From assembly GCF_009372235.1 (NCBI RefSeq), contig NZ_SULL01000018.1, forward strand, positions 1 to 64,000: DNA of 64,000 nt, in the 5' to 3' direction. Origin of the DNA: Dickeya oryzae. Lineage in GTDB: Bacteria; Pseudomonadota; Gammaproteobacteria; Enterobacterales; Enterobacteriaceae. Below the pieces are notes generated by a model. The model was not told the origin of the DNA and ran no database searches. It worked only from the letters and a program-made list of their open reading frames with translations. Position 1 is the stretch's first letter. The number at the start of each line of letters is the position of its first letter. Below are positions 9,656-18,424 of this stretch, one piece after another. The position numbers and the translations under genes were made by a program.

Positions 9656-10879
9656 ATGAAACGTGCATTTATTATGGTTCTCGACTCGTTTGGGATTGGC
9701 AGCACTGCTGATGCCAGGCGGTTTGGCGACGCGGGTTCAGATACGCTGGGCCATATCGCACACGCCTGCGCACAAGGCAAGGCCGATACCGGTCGGCAGG
9801 GGCCGCTGCGGTTGCCGAACCTGAGCCGTTTAGGGTTGGGCAAGGCGGCGGAAGGCTCCACCGGGCAGTTCCCGCCGGGGCTGGATGCACAGGCGGATAT
9901 CATCGGCGCGTATGCCTACGCCAGCGAAATCTCCTCGGGTAAAGATACGCCATCCGGCCACTGGGAAATCGCCGGGGTGCCGGTGTTGTTCGACTGGGGC
10001 TACTTCCTTGATGAACACAATAGTTTCCCACAGGCGCTGCTGGACCGGCTGGTAGAACGCGCTGGGTTGCCGGGCTATCTCGGTAACTGTCACTCTTCCG
10101 GTACGGTGATCCTTGACCAGCTTGGCGAGGAGCACATGAAAACCGGCAAGCCGATTTTCTATACCTCGGCGGATTCGGTATTTCAGATCGCCTGCCATGA
10201 AGAGACCTTCGGGCTGGATAAACTGTATGAACTGTGTGAAATCGCCCGTGAGGAACTGACCGAAGGCGGTTACAACATTGGTCGCGTGATCGCCCGGCCG
10301 TTTGTCGGTGATAAAGCCGGCCAGTTCCAGCGTACCGGCAATCGCCATGATCTGGCGGTGGAACCGCCAGCACCGACCATGCTGAAAAAACTGGTGGATG
10401 AAAAAGGCGGCCAGGTGGTATCGGTAGGGAAAATCGCCGATATCTACGCTAACGTCGGCATCACCAAAAAGATCAAAGCCACCGGTATCGATGCGTTGTT
10501 TGATGCTACGCTGAGCGAAATGGAGCAGGCGGGGGACAACACCATCGTGTTCACCAACTTTGTGGATTTCGACTCATCTTACGGCCATCGTCGTGATGTG
10601 GCGGGATATGCCGCCGCGCTGGAGCTGTTTGACCGCCGCCTGCCGGAGATGCTCGCTCGCGTGACGGGGGATGACATTCTGATCCTGACAGCTGACCACG
10701 GCTGTGACCCGACCTGGCCCGGAACCGATCACACCCGTGAGCATGTGCCGGTGCTGATGTACGGGCCGGGTGTGAAGCCGGGTGATTACGGCCATCGCAC
10801 CACCTTTGCCGACATCGGCCAGACGGTTGCCCGTTATTTCGGCCTGTCGCCGATGGAATACGGTACACCGATGCTGTGA
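9656..10879 (+). CDS. deoB: Phosphopentomutase
   Basis: A 407-residue alkaline-phosphatase-superfamily mutase that interconverts (deoxy)ribose-1- and -5-phosphate, linking DeoA/DeoD to DeoC. N-terminal [14 protein letters not shown] supplies a metal-binding Asp. The [14 protein letters not shown] block holds the phosphorylated Thr, and the C-terminal [11 protein letters not shown]...[10 protein letters not shown] holds metal ligands. It lies 82 bp after deoA; an AGGAG-type site precedes the ATG. An ERIC element separates it from deoD. Confidence 0.97.
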   Translation: MKRAFIMVLDSFGIGSTADARRFGDAGSDTLGHIAHACAQGKADTGRQGPLRLPNLSRLGLGKAAEGSTGQFPPGLDAQADIIGAYAYASEISSGKDTPSGHWEIAGVPVLFDWGYFLDEHNSFPQALLDRLVERAGLPGYLGNCHSSGTVILDQLGEEHMKTGKPIFYTSADSVFQIACHEETFGLDKLYELCEIAREELTEGGYNIGRVIARPFVGDKAGQFQRTGNRHDLAVEPPAPTMLKKLVDEKGGQVVSVGKIADIYANVGITKKIKATGIDALFDATLSEMEQAGDNTIVFTNFVDFDSSYGHRRDVAGYAAALELFDRRLPEMLARVTGDDILILTADHGCDPTWPGTDHTREHVPVLMYGPGVKPGDYGHRTTFADIGQTVARYFGLSPMEYGTPML

Positions 10880-10962
10880 CAGCTTACGTTGTGGCGGGGT
10901 GAGGGTGTGACAGGTTAATGCGGTTACCGGTTAATGCTGTGACACGAGCCGTCGACCGACGC

Positions 10963-11089
10963 TATACCCAAAATAATTCGAGTTGCAGGAAGGCGGCAAC
11001 CGAGGGAATCCCCAGGAGCTTACATCAGTAAGTGACTGGGGTGAACGAGGGCAGCCAACACACCTGCAACTTGAAGTATGACGGGTATA
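10963..11089. repeat. ERIC element (about 127 bp)
   Basis: An imperfect palindrome bounded by TATACCC at 10963 and GGGTATA at 11089. The core GAATCCCCAGGAGCTTACAT and AAGTGACTGGGGTGAACG match the conserved centre of enterobacterial ERIC/IRU sequences. It lies in the deoB-deoD gap and would be transcribed as a long hairpin. It may affect mRNA stability between the two genes. Confidence 0.92.
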
Positions 11090-11138
11090 TAATTCATCAT
11101 CATGAATTCACACTGGATTTAAAAAGGAAGAAAAAAGG

Positions 11139-11864
11139 ATGGCTACGCCACATATCAATGCAGAAATGGGTGACTTCGCTGACGTGGTACTGATGCCGGG
11201 CGACCCGCTGCGCGCTAAGTACATCGCGGAAACCTTTCTGGAAAACGCGGTGGAAGTAAACAACGTGCGTGGCATGCTGGGCTTCACCGGGACTTACAAA
11301 GGCCGTCGTATCTCCGTGATGGGCCACGGCATGGGCATCCCGTCCTGCTCGATTTACACCAAAGAGCTGATAACCGAGTTCGGCGTGAAGAAAATCATCC
11401 GCGTGGGGTCCTGTGGTGCGGTGCGCGCCGATGTGAAACTGCGTGATGTGGTGATCGGTATGGGTGCCTGCACCGATTCCAAAGTGAACCGCATGCGCTT
11501 TAAAGATCATGATTTCTCGGCGATTGCCGATTTTGATCTGCTGCGTCACGCGGTGGATGCGGCGAAAGCACGCGGCGTCAACGCCCGTGTTGGTAACCTG
11601 TTCTCCGCTGATTTGTTCTACACGCCGGACCCGCAAATGTTCGACGTGATGGAAAAATACGGCATTCTGGGCGTGGAAATGGAAGCGGCCGGTATCTACG
11701 GCGTGGCGGCGGAATTTGGCGCTAAAGCGCTGGCTATCTGCACCGTGTCCGACCATATCCGTACCCACGAGCAGACCACGGCGGCCGAGCGCCAGACCAC
11801 CTTCAACGAGATGATCGAAATCGCGCTGGAGTCGGTATTGCTGGGTGACGCCGCTGAGGCTTGA
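11139..11864 (+). CDS. deoD: Purine nucleoside phosphorylase DeoD-type
   Basis: A 241-residue hexameric-type purine nucleoside phosphorylase that splits purine (deoxy)nucleosides with phosphate. Visible motifs are [20 protein letters not shown] at the start, [16 protein letters not shown], and [18 protein letters not shown] with the ribose-binding Met-Glu. The active-site Asp lies in [11 protein letters not shown]. It is the last gene of the deo group, separated from deoB by an ERIC element. The ATG at 11139 follows an AAAAAAGG site. Confidence 0.96.
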   Translation: MATPHINAEMGDFADVVLMPGDPLRAKYIAETFLENAVEVNNVRGMLGFTGTYKGRRISVMGHGMGIPSCSIYTKELITEFGVKKIIRVGSCGAVRADVKLRDVVIGMGACTDSKVNRMRFKDHDFSAIADFDLLRHAVDAAKARGVNARVGNLFSADLFYTPDPQMFDVMEKYGILGVEMEAAGIYGVAAEFGAKALAICTVSDHIRTHEQTTAAERQTTFNEMIEIALESVLLGDAAEA

Positions 11865-11977
11865 TGCTGTTGACAAACAGCTATGTTGTATTGTGAATAG
11901 TGATGTTTGTCCGGTCAGTGAGTCATTTCGTGCGGGATAAACGGTGTCATTTCTTTGCTGCTTCATTGCACGCACGA

Positions 11978-12240
11978 CAAGGAGAGGTGCAAGCGCCACC
12001 TCTCCTTGACCTCTGGCTGGTGGCTAAATTATGAACCCTGACGGGTTCACCCTTGCGGGCCAGCGTAAACGCTGTTCCATTTTGCGTTGCAAAATGGTGT
12101 GCCGCTACGCGGTTCCTTCGGCGTCCGACTTCGCGGTTCGGGCCGCCTGTGACGCGCTCCAGGCGCGGCACAGGCTTTCGCGACGTCCTGTCGCTCACCC
12201 GGCGAAGTCGCCCACCTCAGCGCAGTTTTTGATGCCAGAA
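11978..12240. other. Hairpin-dense structured intergenic element
   Basis: The 404-bp gap between deoD and rimI has no convincing gene but a chain of strong hairpins. There is a 12-bp stem with 7-nt loop (11978-12008), then GAACC-CTGAC-GGTTC, AGCG-TAAA-CGCT and CCATTTTGC-GTT-GCAAAATGG, then GC-rich pairs such as GGCGACTTCGCC-like arms up to about 12215. None has a T-run. It looks like a structured non-coding repeat or RNA rather than a terminator. The family is not recognised. Confidence 0.5.
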
Positions 12241-12268
12241 AAGCGTCATCCTGTACTTAAGGATTTTA

Positions 12269-12712
12269 TCACCCCAGCGGTAGCGCCATGATAATGGCGT
12301 CTTCGCGGCCATTGGCGGTCGGGTAATAATCCCGCCGTACCGAGACTTCGTTGAATCCCAAACTTTGATACAGCGCGATGGCGCGGGCGTTGGACGCGCG
12401 CACTTCCAGCCACAGCGTCACAATGCCACGCTGCTCCAGTTCGGTAATCAGGTGTTCCAGCAACTGACGCCCGTAGCCGTGGCGCTGGTGCGCCGGGTCA
12501 ACCGCAATATTGAACAGCGTGGCTTCATCCAGCACCACCTGGGTGATGGCGTAGGCCACCAGTTGCTGGTCATGACACAGTTTCAGGTTGAGGTAACGCT
12601 CGCCCTGATTGCTGATGAAGGTTTTTTCGCTCCACGGAAAAGCGTGGCTTAAGCATTCAATATCAAACGCCTGCGGCAGGTCAGCCGTGGTCAGGGTGGA
12701 AATCATGTTCAT
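12269..12712 (-). CDS. rimI: Ribosomal protein S18-alanine N-acetyltransferase
   Basis: A 147-residue GNAT enzyme that acetylates the N-terminal alanine of ribosomal protein S18. The acetyl-CoA motif is NIAVDPAHQRHGYGRQLLEHL around residues 69-89, followed by LWLEVRASNARAIALYQSLGF, typical of RimI. The gene overlaps the end of holD by 32 bp on the same strand, the usual holD-rimI arrangement of enterobacteria, so the two are co-translated. Confidence 0.95.
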   Translation of the reverse strand: MNMISTLTTADLPQAFDIECLSHAFPWSEKTFISNQGERYLNLKLCHDQQLVAYAITQVVLDEATLFNIAVDPAHQRHGYGRQLLEHLITELEQRGIVTLWLEVRASNARAIALYQSLGFNEVSVRRDYYPTANGREDAIIMALPLG

Positions 12713-13100
12713 GGTGACAAATCTGTTGCCACAGGGCGCGTTTCGCCCCGGCGTTGTGAGAGAGCTCGGCCAGAGACGGGCTGGTCAGTTGCACGCCATC
12801 CAATGCCAGTGCATCGGTGACAGGCTGACCCAGCCACCAACTGTGGCAGCGGGTATGTTCCGGTAACATCTGCGCCTGACGTGGTGTCAGGCTTATCATC
12901 TGCTGCGAAGAGAGATTCAGGCTGCGCAAGACATCCTGTAACAGCGGGTCATCGCTGGCGGGCAGTGGGTCGGCGATGATAATCAGCCGGGCATCAGGCG
13001 GCAGGCTGACGGCGATTTCGCCTTTCAGCACCGACGGACGACGCAAGGTCCACTGGGTGATCCCCAGTTGCTGTAACAGCCAGTCCCGTCTTGATGTCAT
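12681..13100 (-). CDS. holD: DNA polymerase III psi subunit
   Basis: A 139-residue psi subunit that links the chi subunit to the clamp-loader complex of DNA polymerase III. The N-terminus [20 protein letters not shown] and [15 protein letters not shown] resemble E. coli HolD, which is of nearly the same length (137). It diverges from rsmC, as in E. coli, and overlaps rimI at its 3' end. Confidence 0.93.
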   Translation of the reverse strand: MTSRRDWLLQQLGITQWTLRRPSVLKGEIAVSLPPDARLIIIADPLPASDDPLLQDVLRSLNLSSQQMISLTPRQAQMLPEHTRCHSWWLGQPVTDALALDGVQLTSPSLAELSHNAGAKRALWQQICHHEHDFHPDHG

Positions 13101-13274
13101 GCCTTACTCACTCTGCGTGCGATGTTAGTGCCCGTGGTAACCGCGCCCGATGTCGCAAATCGTCGTATCCGGCGATGGCGGTGCACGATTGTGCGGCGCT
13201 ATGCTAACAAATCGCTGAACCTGCGCCAACAAACCACTATAATCCCCGCTCAGTTTATTGAGGAGCCAGACCTG

Positions 13275-14303
13275 ATGTCAGCATTAACCCCCGCCAGTGA
13301 AGTGATATTGCGCCATAGTGATGAATTTGTTGCCCGCCGGGTACTGTTTGCCGGTGATTTGCAGGATACATTGCCTGCGCATTTTGAAGCGGCGGTCGTT
13401 ACTGTGCACACCACGCAATACCATCATTGGCAGCAGTTGCAGCCTGTATTGGGCGACAACGTGCATTTTTCGCTGCTGGCGCAGGCGGACATGGTCGCCG
13501 GGTGCGACACCTTGATTTACTACTGGCCGAAGAGCAAACAGGAAGCACAGTTCCAGTTGTCTAATCTGCTGTCGCTGTTGCCGGTCGGCTGTGAGATTTT
13601 TGTCGTCGGTGAAAACCGTAGTGGGGTGCGCAGCGCTGAAGGTATTTTGGAGCCGATCGCCGCTATCAATAAGATCGACAGCGCACGTCGTTGCGGTCTG
13701 TACCACGGTCGTCTGGATGCCGCCTCCGCGTTTGCACTGGAAGACTGGTGGCTGGAATATGACGTGGATGGCGTGCCGGTACGCACATTGCCGGGGGTAT
13801 TCAGCCGTGAGGGACTGGATAGCGGCAGCCAGTTGCTGCTCTCGACGCTGGAACCGCATCGTAAAGGGAAAGTGTTGGATCTTGCCTGCGGTGCTGGGGT
13901 GCTGGCGGCATCGTTTGCCCGGTTATCGCCGAAAATTCGCCTGACGCTGAGCGATGTGAGCGCGGCGGCGCTGGAAGCGAGCCAGGCGACGCTGGCGGCG
14001 AATGGACTGGAAGGTCAGGTTATCGCCAGCAATGCCTACTCGGATATTCAAGGGCGCTTTGATCTGATTATCTCGAACCCACCGTTCCACGACGGCATGC
14101 AAACCAGCCTGCATGCGGCGGAAATGATGATTCGCGGTGCGGCCGCTCATCTGAACATCGAAGGTGAACTGCGCATCGTCGCCAACGCTTTCCTGCCGTA
14201 CCCGGCGCTGCTGGACGAGACATTCGGCAGTCATGAAGTGCTGGCTCAGACTGGCCGTTTCCGCGTGTACCGCGCTGTGCTGCGTCGCCATAAAAACCGC
14301 TGA
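13275..14303 (+). CDS. rsmC: 16S rRNA (guanine1207-N2)-methyltransferase
   Basis: A 342-residue SAM-dependent methyltransferase modifying G1207 of 16S rRNA. The start at 13275 ([18 protein letters not shown]) after GAGGAG is chosen over an upstream in-frame start at 13122 because it reproduces the E. coli N-terminus and length. The N-terminal guide domain is followed by the SAM motif [16 protein letters not shown] near residue 200 and the catalytic [13 protein letters not shown] (NPPF) near residue 264. Confidence 0.96.
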   Translation: MSALTPASEVILRHSDEFVARRVLFAGDLQDTLPAHFEAAVVTVHTTQYHHWQQLQPVLGDNVHFSLLAQADMVAGCDTLIYYWPKSKQEAQFQLSNLLSLLPVGCEIFVVGENRSGVRSAEGILEPIAAINKIDSARRCGLYHGRLDAASAFALEDWWLEYDVDGVPVRTLPGVFSREGLDSGSQLLLSTLEPHRKGKVLDLACGAGVLAASFARLSPKIRLTLSDVSAAALEASQATLAANGLEGQVIASNAYSDIQGRFDLIISNPPFHDGMQTSLHAAEMMIRGAAAHLNIEGELRIVANAFLPYPALLDETFGSHEVLAQTGRFRVYRAVLRRHKNR

Positions 14304-14329
14304 TTCACCAAAAAGTAACCCGCAATTTA

Positions 14330-14363
14330 CCTGAAGGCCCGGCTTTCTCGCCGGACCTTCAGG
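14330..14363. terminator. Hairpin at the rsmC / aldo-keto reductase convergence
   Basis: CCTGAAGG (14330-14337) pairs with CCTTCAGG (14356-14363), with inner CCGGC/GCCGG pairing, giving a stem of about 14 bp. It lies between the 3' ends of two convergent genes and has no T-run. A bidirectional transcription barrier is likely but not proven. Confidence 0.5.
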
Positions 14364-14371
14364 CTTGATGC

Positions 14372-15367
14372 TCAGGCGTTATCGATCGTTGCCATCCCCT
14401 CTCGTCCATAGCGCTCGCCAGCCGCGACATGCGGCGGGAAGATAGCGTTAATCTCATCCAGTTCCTGTGGTGTCAGAGCGATTGACTGCGCGCCGATATT
14501 CTCTTCCAGATAGCGACGACGTTTGGTCCCAGGGATCGGCACGATGTGCTCGTCTTGTGCCATCACCCAGGCTAATGCCAATTGTGAGGGGGTGACGGCT
14601 TTTTCCCGCGCCATTTGCGTGATTTTTTCTACCAGTTGTAGATTTTTAGCGAAATTCTCATCGCTAAAACGCGGGTTACTGCGCCGAAAATCGTCTGCGG
14701 ACAAAGCATCCGGGCGCGTGATGGCACCGGTCAGGAAGCCACGCCCCAACGGGCTGTAAGGTACAAAGCCGATACCCAGACGGCGACAGGTGGGGAGGAT
14801 CTCCGCTTCCACATCGCGCGTCCACAAGGAGTATTCACTTTGCAGTGCGGTGATAGGATGCACGCGTTGTGCCCGCTCCAGCGTGGCGGCAGACGCCTCG
14901 CTCAGGCCGATATACCGAATCTTGCCCGCTTTCACCAAATCAGCCAGCGCGCCAACGCTCTCTTCGATCGGCACGGCCGGGTCGATACGATGTTGGTAGT
15001 AGAGATCGATAACATCAACCCCCAGACGCGTCAGGCTGCCCTCGACGGCCTGACGGATATACTCAGGTCGGCCACAGACACCGCGCAACGCCGGGTTGGC
15101 CGGATCGCGCAAAATGCCGAATTTGGTAGCCAGAAACACCTGATCCCGTTTGCCCTTGATGGCTTTGCCTACCAGTATTTCATTGGTGTGGGGGCCGTAC
15201 ATGTCGGCGGTGTCCAGCAGGGTGACACCCAGTTCCAGCGCCCGATGCAGGGTGGCGATGGCCTCGTTTTCATCCTGACGGGTGGAATAGAAGTCACTCA
15301 TCCCCATACAGCCGAGGCCGATGGCAGATACCGTTGGCCCCTGCGGGCCGAGTTTTCGCTGTTGCAT
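14372..15367 (-). CDS. Aldo/keto reductase
   Basis: A 331-residue NADPH-dependent aldo/keto reductase of the AKR11/13-like group. The N-terminus [12 protein letters not shown], the catalytic segment [20 protein letters not shown] (Asp and Tyr), the catalytic Lys in FLATKFG and the catalytic His in LYYQHRID are all visible. The cofactor block [18 protein letters not shown] is intact. It is probably cytosolic with an unknown aldehyde substrate. It is divergent from a LysR regulator at 15482, which probably controls it. Confidence 0.88.
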   Translation of the reverse strand: MQQRKLGPQGPTVSAIGLGCMGMSDFYSTRQDENEAIATLHRALELGVTLLDTADMYGPHTNEILVGKAIKGKRDQVFLATKFGILRDPANPALRGVCGRPEYIRQAVEGSLTRLGVDVIDLYYQHRIDPAVPIEESVGALADLVKAGKIRYIGLSEASAATLERAQRVHPITALQSEYSLWTRDVEAEILPTCRRLGIGFVPYSPLGRGFLTGAITRPDALSADDFRRSNPRFSDENFAKNLQLVEKITQMAREKAVTPSQLALAWVMAQDEHIVPIPGTKRRRYLEENIGAQSIALTPQELDEINAIFPPHVAAGERYGREGMATIDNA

Positions 15368-15450
15368 GTTTCTTGCTCCGTGTTGTTAGCGGCGTTTTCT
15401 CAGTGTGGTTGTTTCAATCAAAAAGATAAATTCGCGGTTTTATGCAACAC

Positions 15451-15469
15451 TGTTTGCAAAATACAAACA
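15451..15469. promoter_or_regulatory. Probable LysR operator
   Basis: TGTTTG-CAAAATA-CAAACA is a perfect inverted repeat with a 7-bp centre. It ends 12 bp before the LysR start codon, in the 114-bp gap with the divergent aldo/keto reductase. Position and symmetry fit an autoregulatory LysR site. This is inferred. Confidence 0.55.
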
Positions 15470-15481
15470 ATGGAGCCGGGG

Positions 15482-16384
15482 ATGGATCAGGTTCAGGCCA
15501 TGCGGGTCTTCGTGCGCATCGTGGAGGCGGAGAGCTTCAGTCGGGCGGCGGAAAAGCTGGGATTGCCGCGCGCCACCGTGAGCCAGACGCTGAAGCGGCT
15601 GGAAGTCAGGCTGGGCGTGCGTTTGCTGCAACGTACTACACGTCAGGTACAGGTGACGGACGAAGGCCTGCTGTACTACCAGCGTTGTGTTCAACTGCTG
15701 GCGGAGCTCGACGAGACGGACGCGTTGTTTTCCCATCAGCGTCAGCAGCCCAGCGGTCGTGTGCGTATCGATATGCCGCACTCGCTGGCACGACAGGTGG
15801 TGATCCCGTCATTACCTGCGTTTTACCGCCGGTACCCGCAGATTTCACTGGTGCTGAGTGCCAACGACGCGGCGATTAATGTGTTGCGAGAAGGCGTGGA
15901 CTGCGTATTGCGTGCCTGGCAGGTGGACGATGACTCACTGGTCGCGCGATCATTGCCGTCGCTGCCGCAGGTTACCTGTGCTTCGGTGGCCTATTGTGCC
16001 GAGTTTGGTGTGCCTGACTCGCTGGAGGCGCTGGCGACACACCGCATGGTCGGGTATTTTTCGTTACGCACATTGCAGCGTTATCCGCTGGAATTCATGC
16101 AGCAAGGGCAGCTCGTTACCCGTACCTTGCCCAGTCTGGTCGAGATAAGCGGTGCGGATGCGTATATCGCTGCCTGTCAGGCCGGGATGGGGATTATCCA
16201 GGCTCCCCGTTATGGCCTGGAGTCGTTGCTCTCTGGCGGTGAATTGATTGAGATACTGCCGCAGTTGCCACCGCCCGACATGCCGCTGTATGTGATGTAT
16301 CCCTCCGGGCGTTTTCTGGCTCCGCGCATTCGGGCCGTGATCGACTGGTTGTCGCAATGCTTTCATCAGCCCCCGTTTGGATGA
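15482..16384 (+). CDS. LysR-family transcriptional regulator
   Basis: A 300-residue regulator. The N-terminal winged helix-turn-helix is clear: MRVFVRIVEAESFSRAAEKL followed by LPRATVSQTLKRLEVRLGVR and LLQRTTRQVQVTDEG. A LysR substrate-binding domain follows. The start at 15482 has GGAG six bases upstream; the frame stays open far upstream but those residues are not LysR-like. The CrgA/YafC-type subgroup is likely. It is divergent from an aldo/keto reductase, the usual sign that the regulator controls its neighbour. Confidence 0.9.
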   Translation: MDQVQAMRVFVRIVEAESFSRAAEKLGLPRATVSQTLKRLEVRLGVRLLQRTTRQVQVTDEGLLYYQRCVQLLAELDETDALFSHQRQQPSGRVRIDMPHSLARQVVIPSLPAFYRRYPQISLVLSANDAAINVLREGVDCVLRAWQVDDDSLVARSLPSLPQVTCASVAYCAEFGVPDSLEALATHRMVGYFSLRTLQRYPLEFMQQGQLVTRTLPSLVEISGADAYIAACQAGMGIIQAPRYGLESLLSGGELIEILPQLPPPDMPLYVMYPSGRFLAPRIRAVIDWLSQCFHQPPFG

Positions 16385-16429
16385 ATGCTGGTTTTTACAG
16401 CAAACGCTGTAGCGCTAAGGAAATAATGA

Positions 16430-16457
16430 TTGACGTTGGTGCGAAAATCTCTAGAAT
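16430..16457 (+). promoter_or_regulatory. Promoter of the tRNA-Leu cluster
   Basis: A -35 TTGACG (16430-16435), 16-bp spacer and -10 TAGAAT (16452-16457), followed by the GC-rich discriminator GCGCCTCC, a pattern typical of stable-RNA promoters under stringent control. It is about 45 bp upstream of the first tRNA. Confidence 0.75.
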
Positions 16458-16500
16458 GCGCCTCCGTGGTGGCATTATGTGACGTAATGTTGCTTGGTTT

Positions 16501-16586
16501 GCGAAGGTGGCGGAATTGGTAGACGCGCTAGCTTCAGGTGTTAGTGTCCTTAGGACGTGAGGGTTCAAGTCCCTCTCTTCGCACCA
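16501..16586 (+). tRNA. tRNA-Leu(CAG)
   Basis: An 86-nt class II tRNA with encoded CCA. The acceptor stem GCGAAGG pairs with the segment before ACCA; the anticodon loop reads TTCAGGT (CAG), and the T-loop is GTTCAAGT. It is the first of three near-identical genes and corresponds to the leuQ/P/V group of E. coli, which also lies near rsmC. Confidence 0.97.
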
Positions 16587-16618
16587 AACTCACCACAGAT
16601 TTGTATTTCACAGTACCT

Positions 16619-16704
16619 GCGAAGGTGGCGGAATTGGTAGACGCGCTAGCTTCAGGTGTTAGTGTCCTCAGGACGTGAGGGTTCAAGTCCCTCTCTTCGC
16701 ACCA
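16619..16704 (+). tRNA. tRNA-Leu(CAG)
   Basis: The second copy of the 86-nt tRNA-Leu. It differs from the others by one base in the variable arm (GTCCTCAGGAC instead of GTCCTTAGGAC). The CCA end is encoded. Confidence 0.97.
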
Positions 16705-16739
16705 CTGGGATACAAATCAGCGTCTTGTTGTATCATCGC

Positions 16740-16784
16740 AGTAAGCAATCTTGTAGTAAGCAATCTTGTAGTAAGTAATCGTAG
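16740..16784. repeat. 15-bp tandem repeat between tRNA genes
   Basis: Three tandem copies of AGTAAGCAATCTTGT (the third shortened, AGTAAGTAATCGT) lie between the second and third tRNA-Leu. They are in the spacer of the tRNA precursor. They probably arose by slippage. Confidence 0.85.
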
Positions 16785-16792
16785 TACACAGT

Positions 16793-16878
16793 GCGAAGGT
16801 GGCGGAATTGGTAGACGCGCTAGCTTCAGGTGTTAGTGTCCTTAGGACGTGAGGGTTCAAGTCCCTCTCTTCGCACCA
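16793..16878 (+). tRNA. tRNA-Leu(CAG)
   Basis: The third copy, identical to the first over its 86 nt, including the CAG anticodon and encoded CCA. All three probably come from one precursor transcript. Confidence 0.97.
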
Positions 16879-16995
16879 CTCTCCTTATCTTTCTTTGGCT
16901 TCAGCACAGCAATACCCACCCATAACTATATCTACGACATCTACTACCGTTCGTTTTTCCTCATATTTTCTCATGGGCCTGACCGTTATGCTGAT

Positions 16996-17292
16996 TCAGG
17001 GCCAATGCGGCCACCCTTTGAGCGTGAGCGACAGCGCCGCCAGGCCGCCTGCCAGCGCAATGCAGGAAGGCAGCAGCAGATAGTGGCGCATACGCCGGTG
17101 GAACAACATGCCCACCGTGAGCAGCATGGCCAGCGCACAGATGTATTTTAAGTGCGTTTGATTCAGTTCCGGCAGGGCCAGCAACGGCATCAACGCAGCC
17201 GGTAGCAGTACACCCCAGGCGCTGGACAGGCGTTTACCAAAATACCAGCTTATTCCCCACAGCCCGCACGCCGCGATCATGGCAGTCAGCAT
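16996..17292 (-). CDS. Small membrane protein, DUF1435-like (YjjZ position)
   Basis: A 98-residue hydrophobic protein with three to four predicted membrane segments: AACGLWGISWYF, GVLLPAALMPLLALPEL, YICALAMLLTVGMLF and LLLPSCIALAGGLAALSL. The basic loop FHRRMRHYLLLPSCIAL resembles the DUF1435 family (E. coli YjjZ), also encoded next to rsmC and the leu tRNA genes. A near-perfect Fur box lies 17 bp upstream of the ATG at 17309-17327, so it is probably iron-repressed. The function is unknown. Confidence 0.65.
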   Translation of the reverse strand: MLTAMIAACGLWGISWYFGKRLSSAWGVLLPAALMPLLALPELNQTHLKYICALAMLLTVGMLFHRRMRHYLLLPSCIALAGGLAALSLTLKGWPHWP

Positions 17293-17308
17293 GGTGGTTT
17301 CTCTTGTT

Positions 17309-17327
17309 GATAATGATAACCAATATC
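17309..17327 (-). promoter_or_regulatory. Fur box
   Basis: GATAATGATAACCAATATC matches 17 of 19 positions of the Fur consensus GATAATGATAATCATTATC. It is directly upstream of the DUF1435-like gene and would overlap its promoter. Iron control is inferred from the sequence match. Confidence 0.75.
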
Positions 17328-17407
17328 ATATATCAGATTTTCCGCTACACAACCGATGCCGTGTGATTTTTCTATGACCTGCCGTTTGGCCGACGGCAGG
17401 GGATAAA

Positions 17408-18313
17408 TCAGGCAGATTCAGGCGCGTCACGCAGATAACTGCGTACCAGCTGTAACATGTTGAGTAGCGTGGCACTGCGGTCATGTTTACGCCAGATGAC
17501 GGCAATTTGCGTGGTGAGGTGGGGGGTATTGGTATCGTGGTAGGTCACATTACCGGTCTGGATGCTGGTCATTGATGCCGGGACGAAGGTCACGCCAAAG
17601 CCGGATGCCACCATACTGATGGTCGCGGTGAGGTGTGGTGCCAGCGGGTTGATTTTGGGCTGATAACCCGACAGGTAACAAGCCCGGACAATCAGGTCGT
17701 GCAGGCTGGGGCAGAGCTCACGTGGGAAAATAATCAGCGGTTCATTCTGCAACTGCCCAAGATTGATTCGCGTTTGATCGCTAAATGGGTGGTTTTCCGG
17801 CAGCACCAGACGCATCGGCTCGTTAGCCAGCAGTTCACCTTCAAACTCTTCGCCGATGTTGTCTGGCAGGCGTACAAACGCGATATCGATGGTGCGGTTA
17901 CGCAGGCTCTCCAGAATTTCATGGATGTGCTCTTCCCGCGGCTGTAGCCGTATTTTGGGGTAGTGCTGTCGATAGCGGCGCAGCAGCGTCAGTACCGCTG
18001 GGTGAAAGGTGACAGCGCAGGAAAAGCCGACATTGATAACGCCGCTCTCTCCACGCGCGATGCTGCGCACCCTTTCCACGGCGGCATCGGTCAGTTCAAG
18101 AATATGGTTGGCGTCTTGATATAGCGCTTCGCCCGCTTCCGTCATCTCCACTCCACGGGTTAGCCGCTTGAACAGCGGTGTACCGATTTCCCGCTCAAGT
18201 TTTTGAATCTGCTGACTTAATGGGGGTTGTGATATGCCAAGGCTTTCCGCTGCACGGGTGAAATGCCGGGTTGAGGCCACTGCGACAAAATAGCGCAGAT
18301 AACGTAATTCCAT
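17408..18313 (-). CDS. budR: LysR regulator of the butanediol genes, BudR/AlsR
   Basis: A 301-residue LysR regulator beginning MELRYLRYFVAVASTRHFTR and continuing AAESLGISQPPLSQQIQKLE, the helix-turn-helix typical of BudR/AlsR. The effector domain follows. It is divergent from budA across 111 bp, the arrangement seen in Klebsiella and other 2,3-butanediol producers, where BudR responds to acetate and activates budA. The regulatory role here is inferred from homology and position. Confidence 0.88.
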   Translation of the reverse strand: MELRYLRYFVAVASTRHFTRAAESLGISQPPLSQQIQKLEREIGTPLFKRLTRGVEMTEAGEALYQDANHILELTDAAVERVRSIARGESGVINVGFSCAVTFHPAVLTLLRRYRQHYPKIRLQPREEHIHEILESLRNRTIDIAFVRLPDNIGEEFEGELLANEPMRLVLPENHPFSDQTRINLGQLQNEPLIIFPRELCPSLHDLIVRACYLSGYQPKINPLAPHLTATISMVASGFGVTFVPASMTSIQTGNVTYHDTNTPHLTTQIAVIWRKHDRSATLLNMLQLVRSYLRDAPESA

Positions 18314-18424
18314 ATATTTTCGATCTCCAATTGGCCACTTCTCTGTATTGGAACTTTGGTGTGACGGCGCTCAATATTCAAGTGAAAGGTTAAATAAATT
18401 TAAGTTGATCATCGTCGGAAGGGA
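18314..18424. promoter_or_regulatory. budR-budA divergent control region
   Basis: A 111-bp gap with an inverted pair CCAAT...ATTGG (within about 18330-18356), suited to a LysR-type T-N11-A operator. It must hold both promoters; no strong -35/-10 pair stands out for budA. Confidence 0.4.

Noticed and set aside
14840..15481. A 214-codon upstream extension of the LysR regulator frame
   Set aside because: It runs antisense through the aldo/keto reductase gene, and LysR proteins begin directly before the helix-turn-helix; the start at 15482 has a ribosome site.
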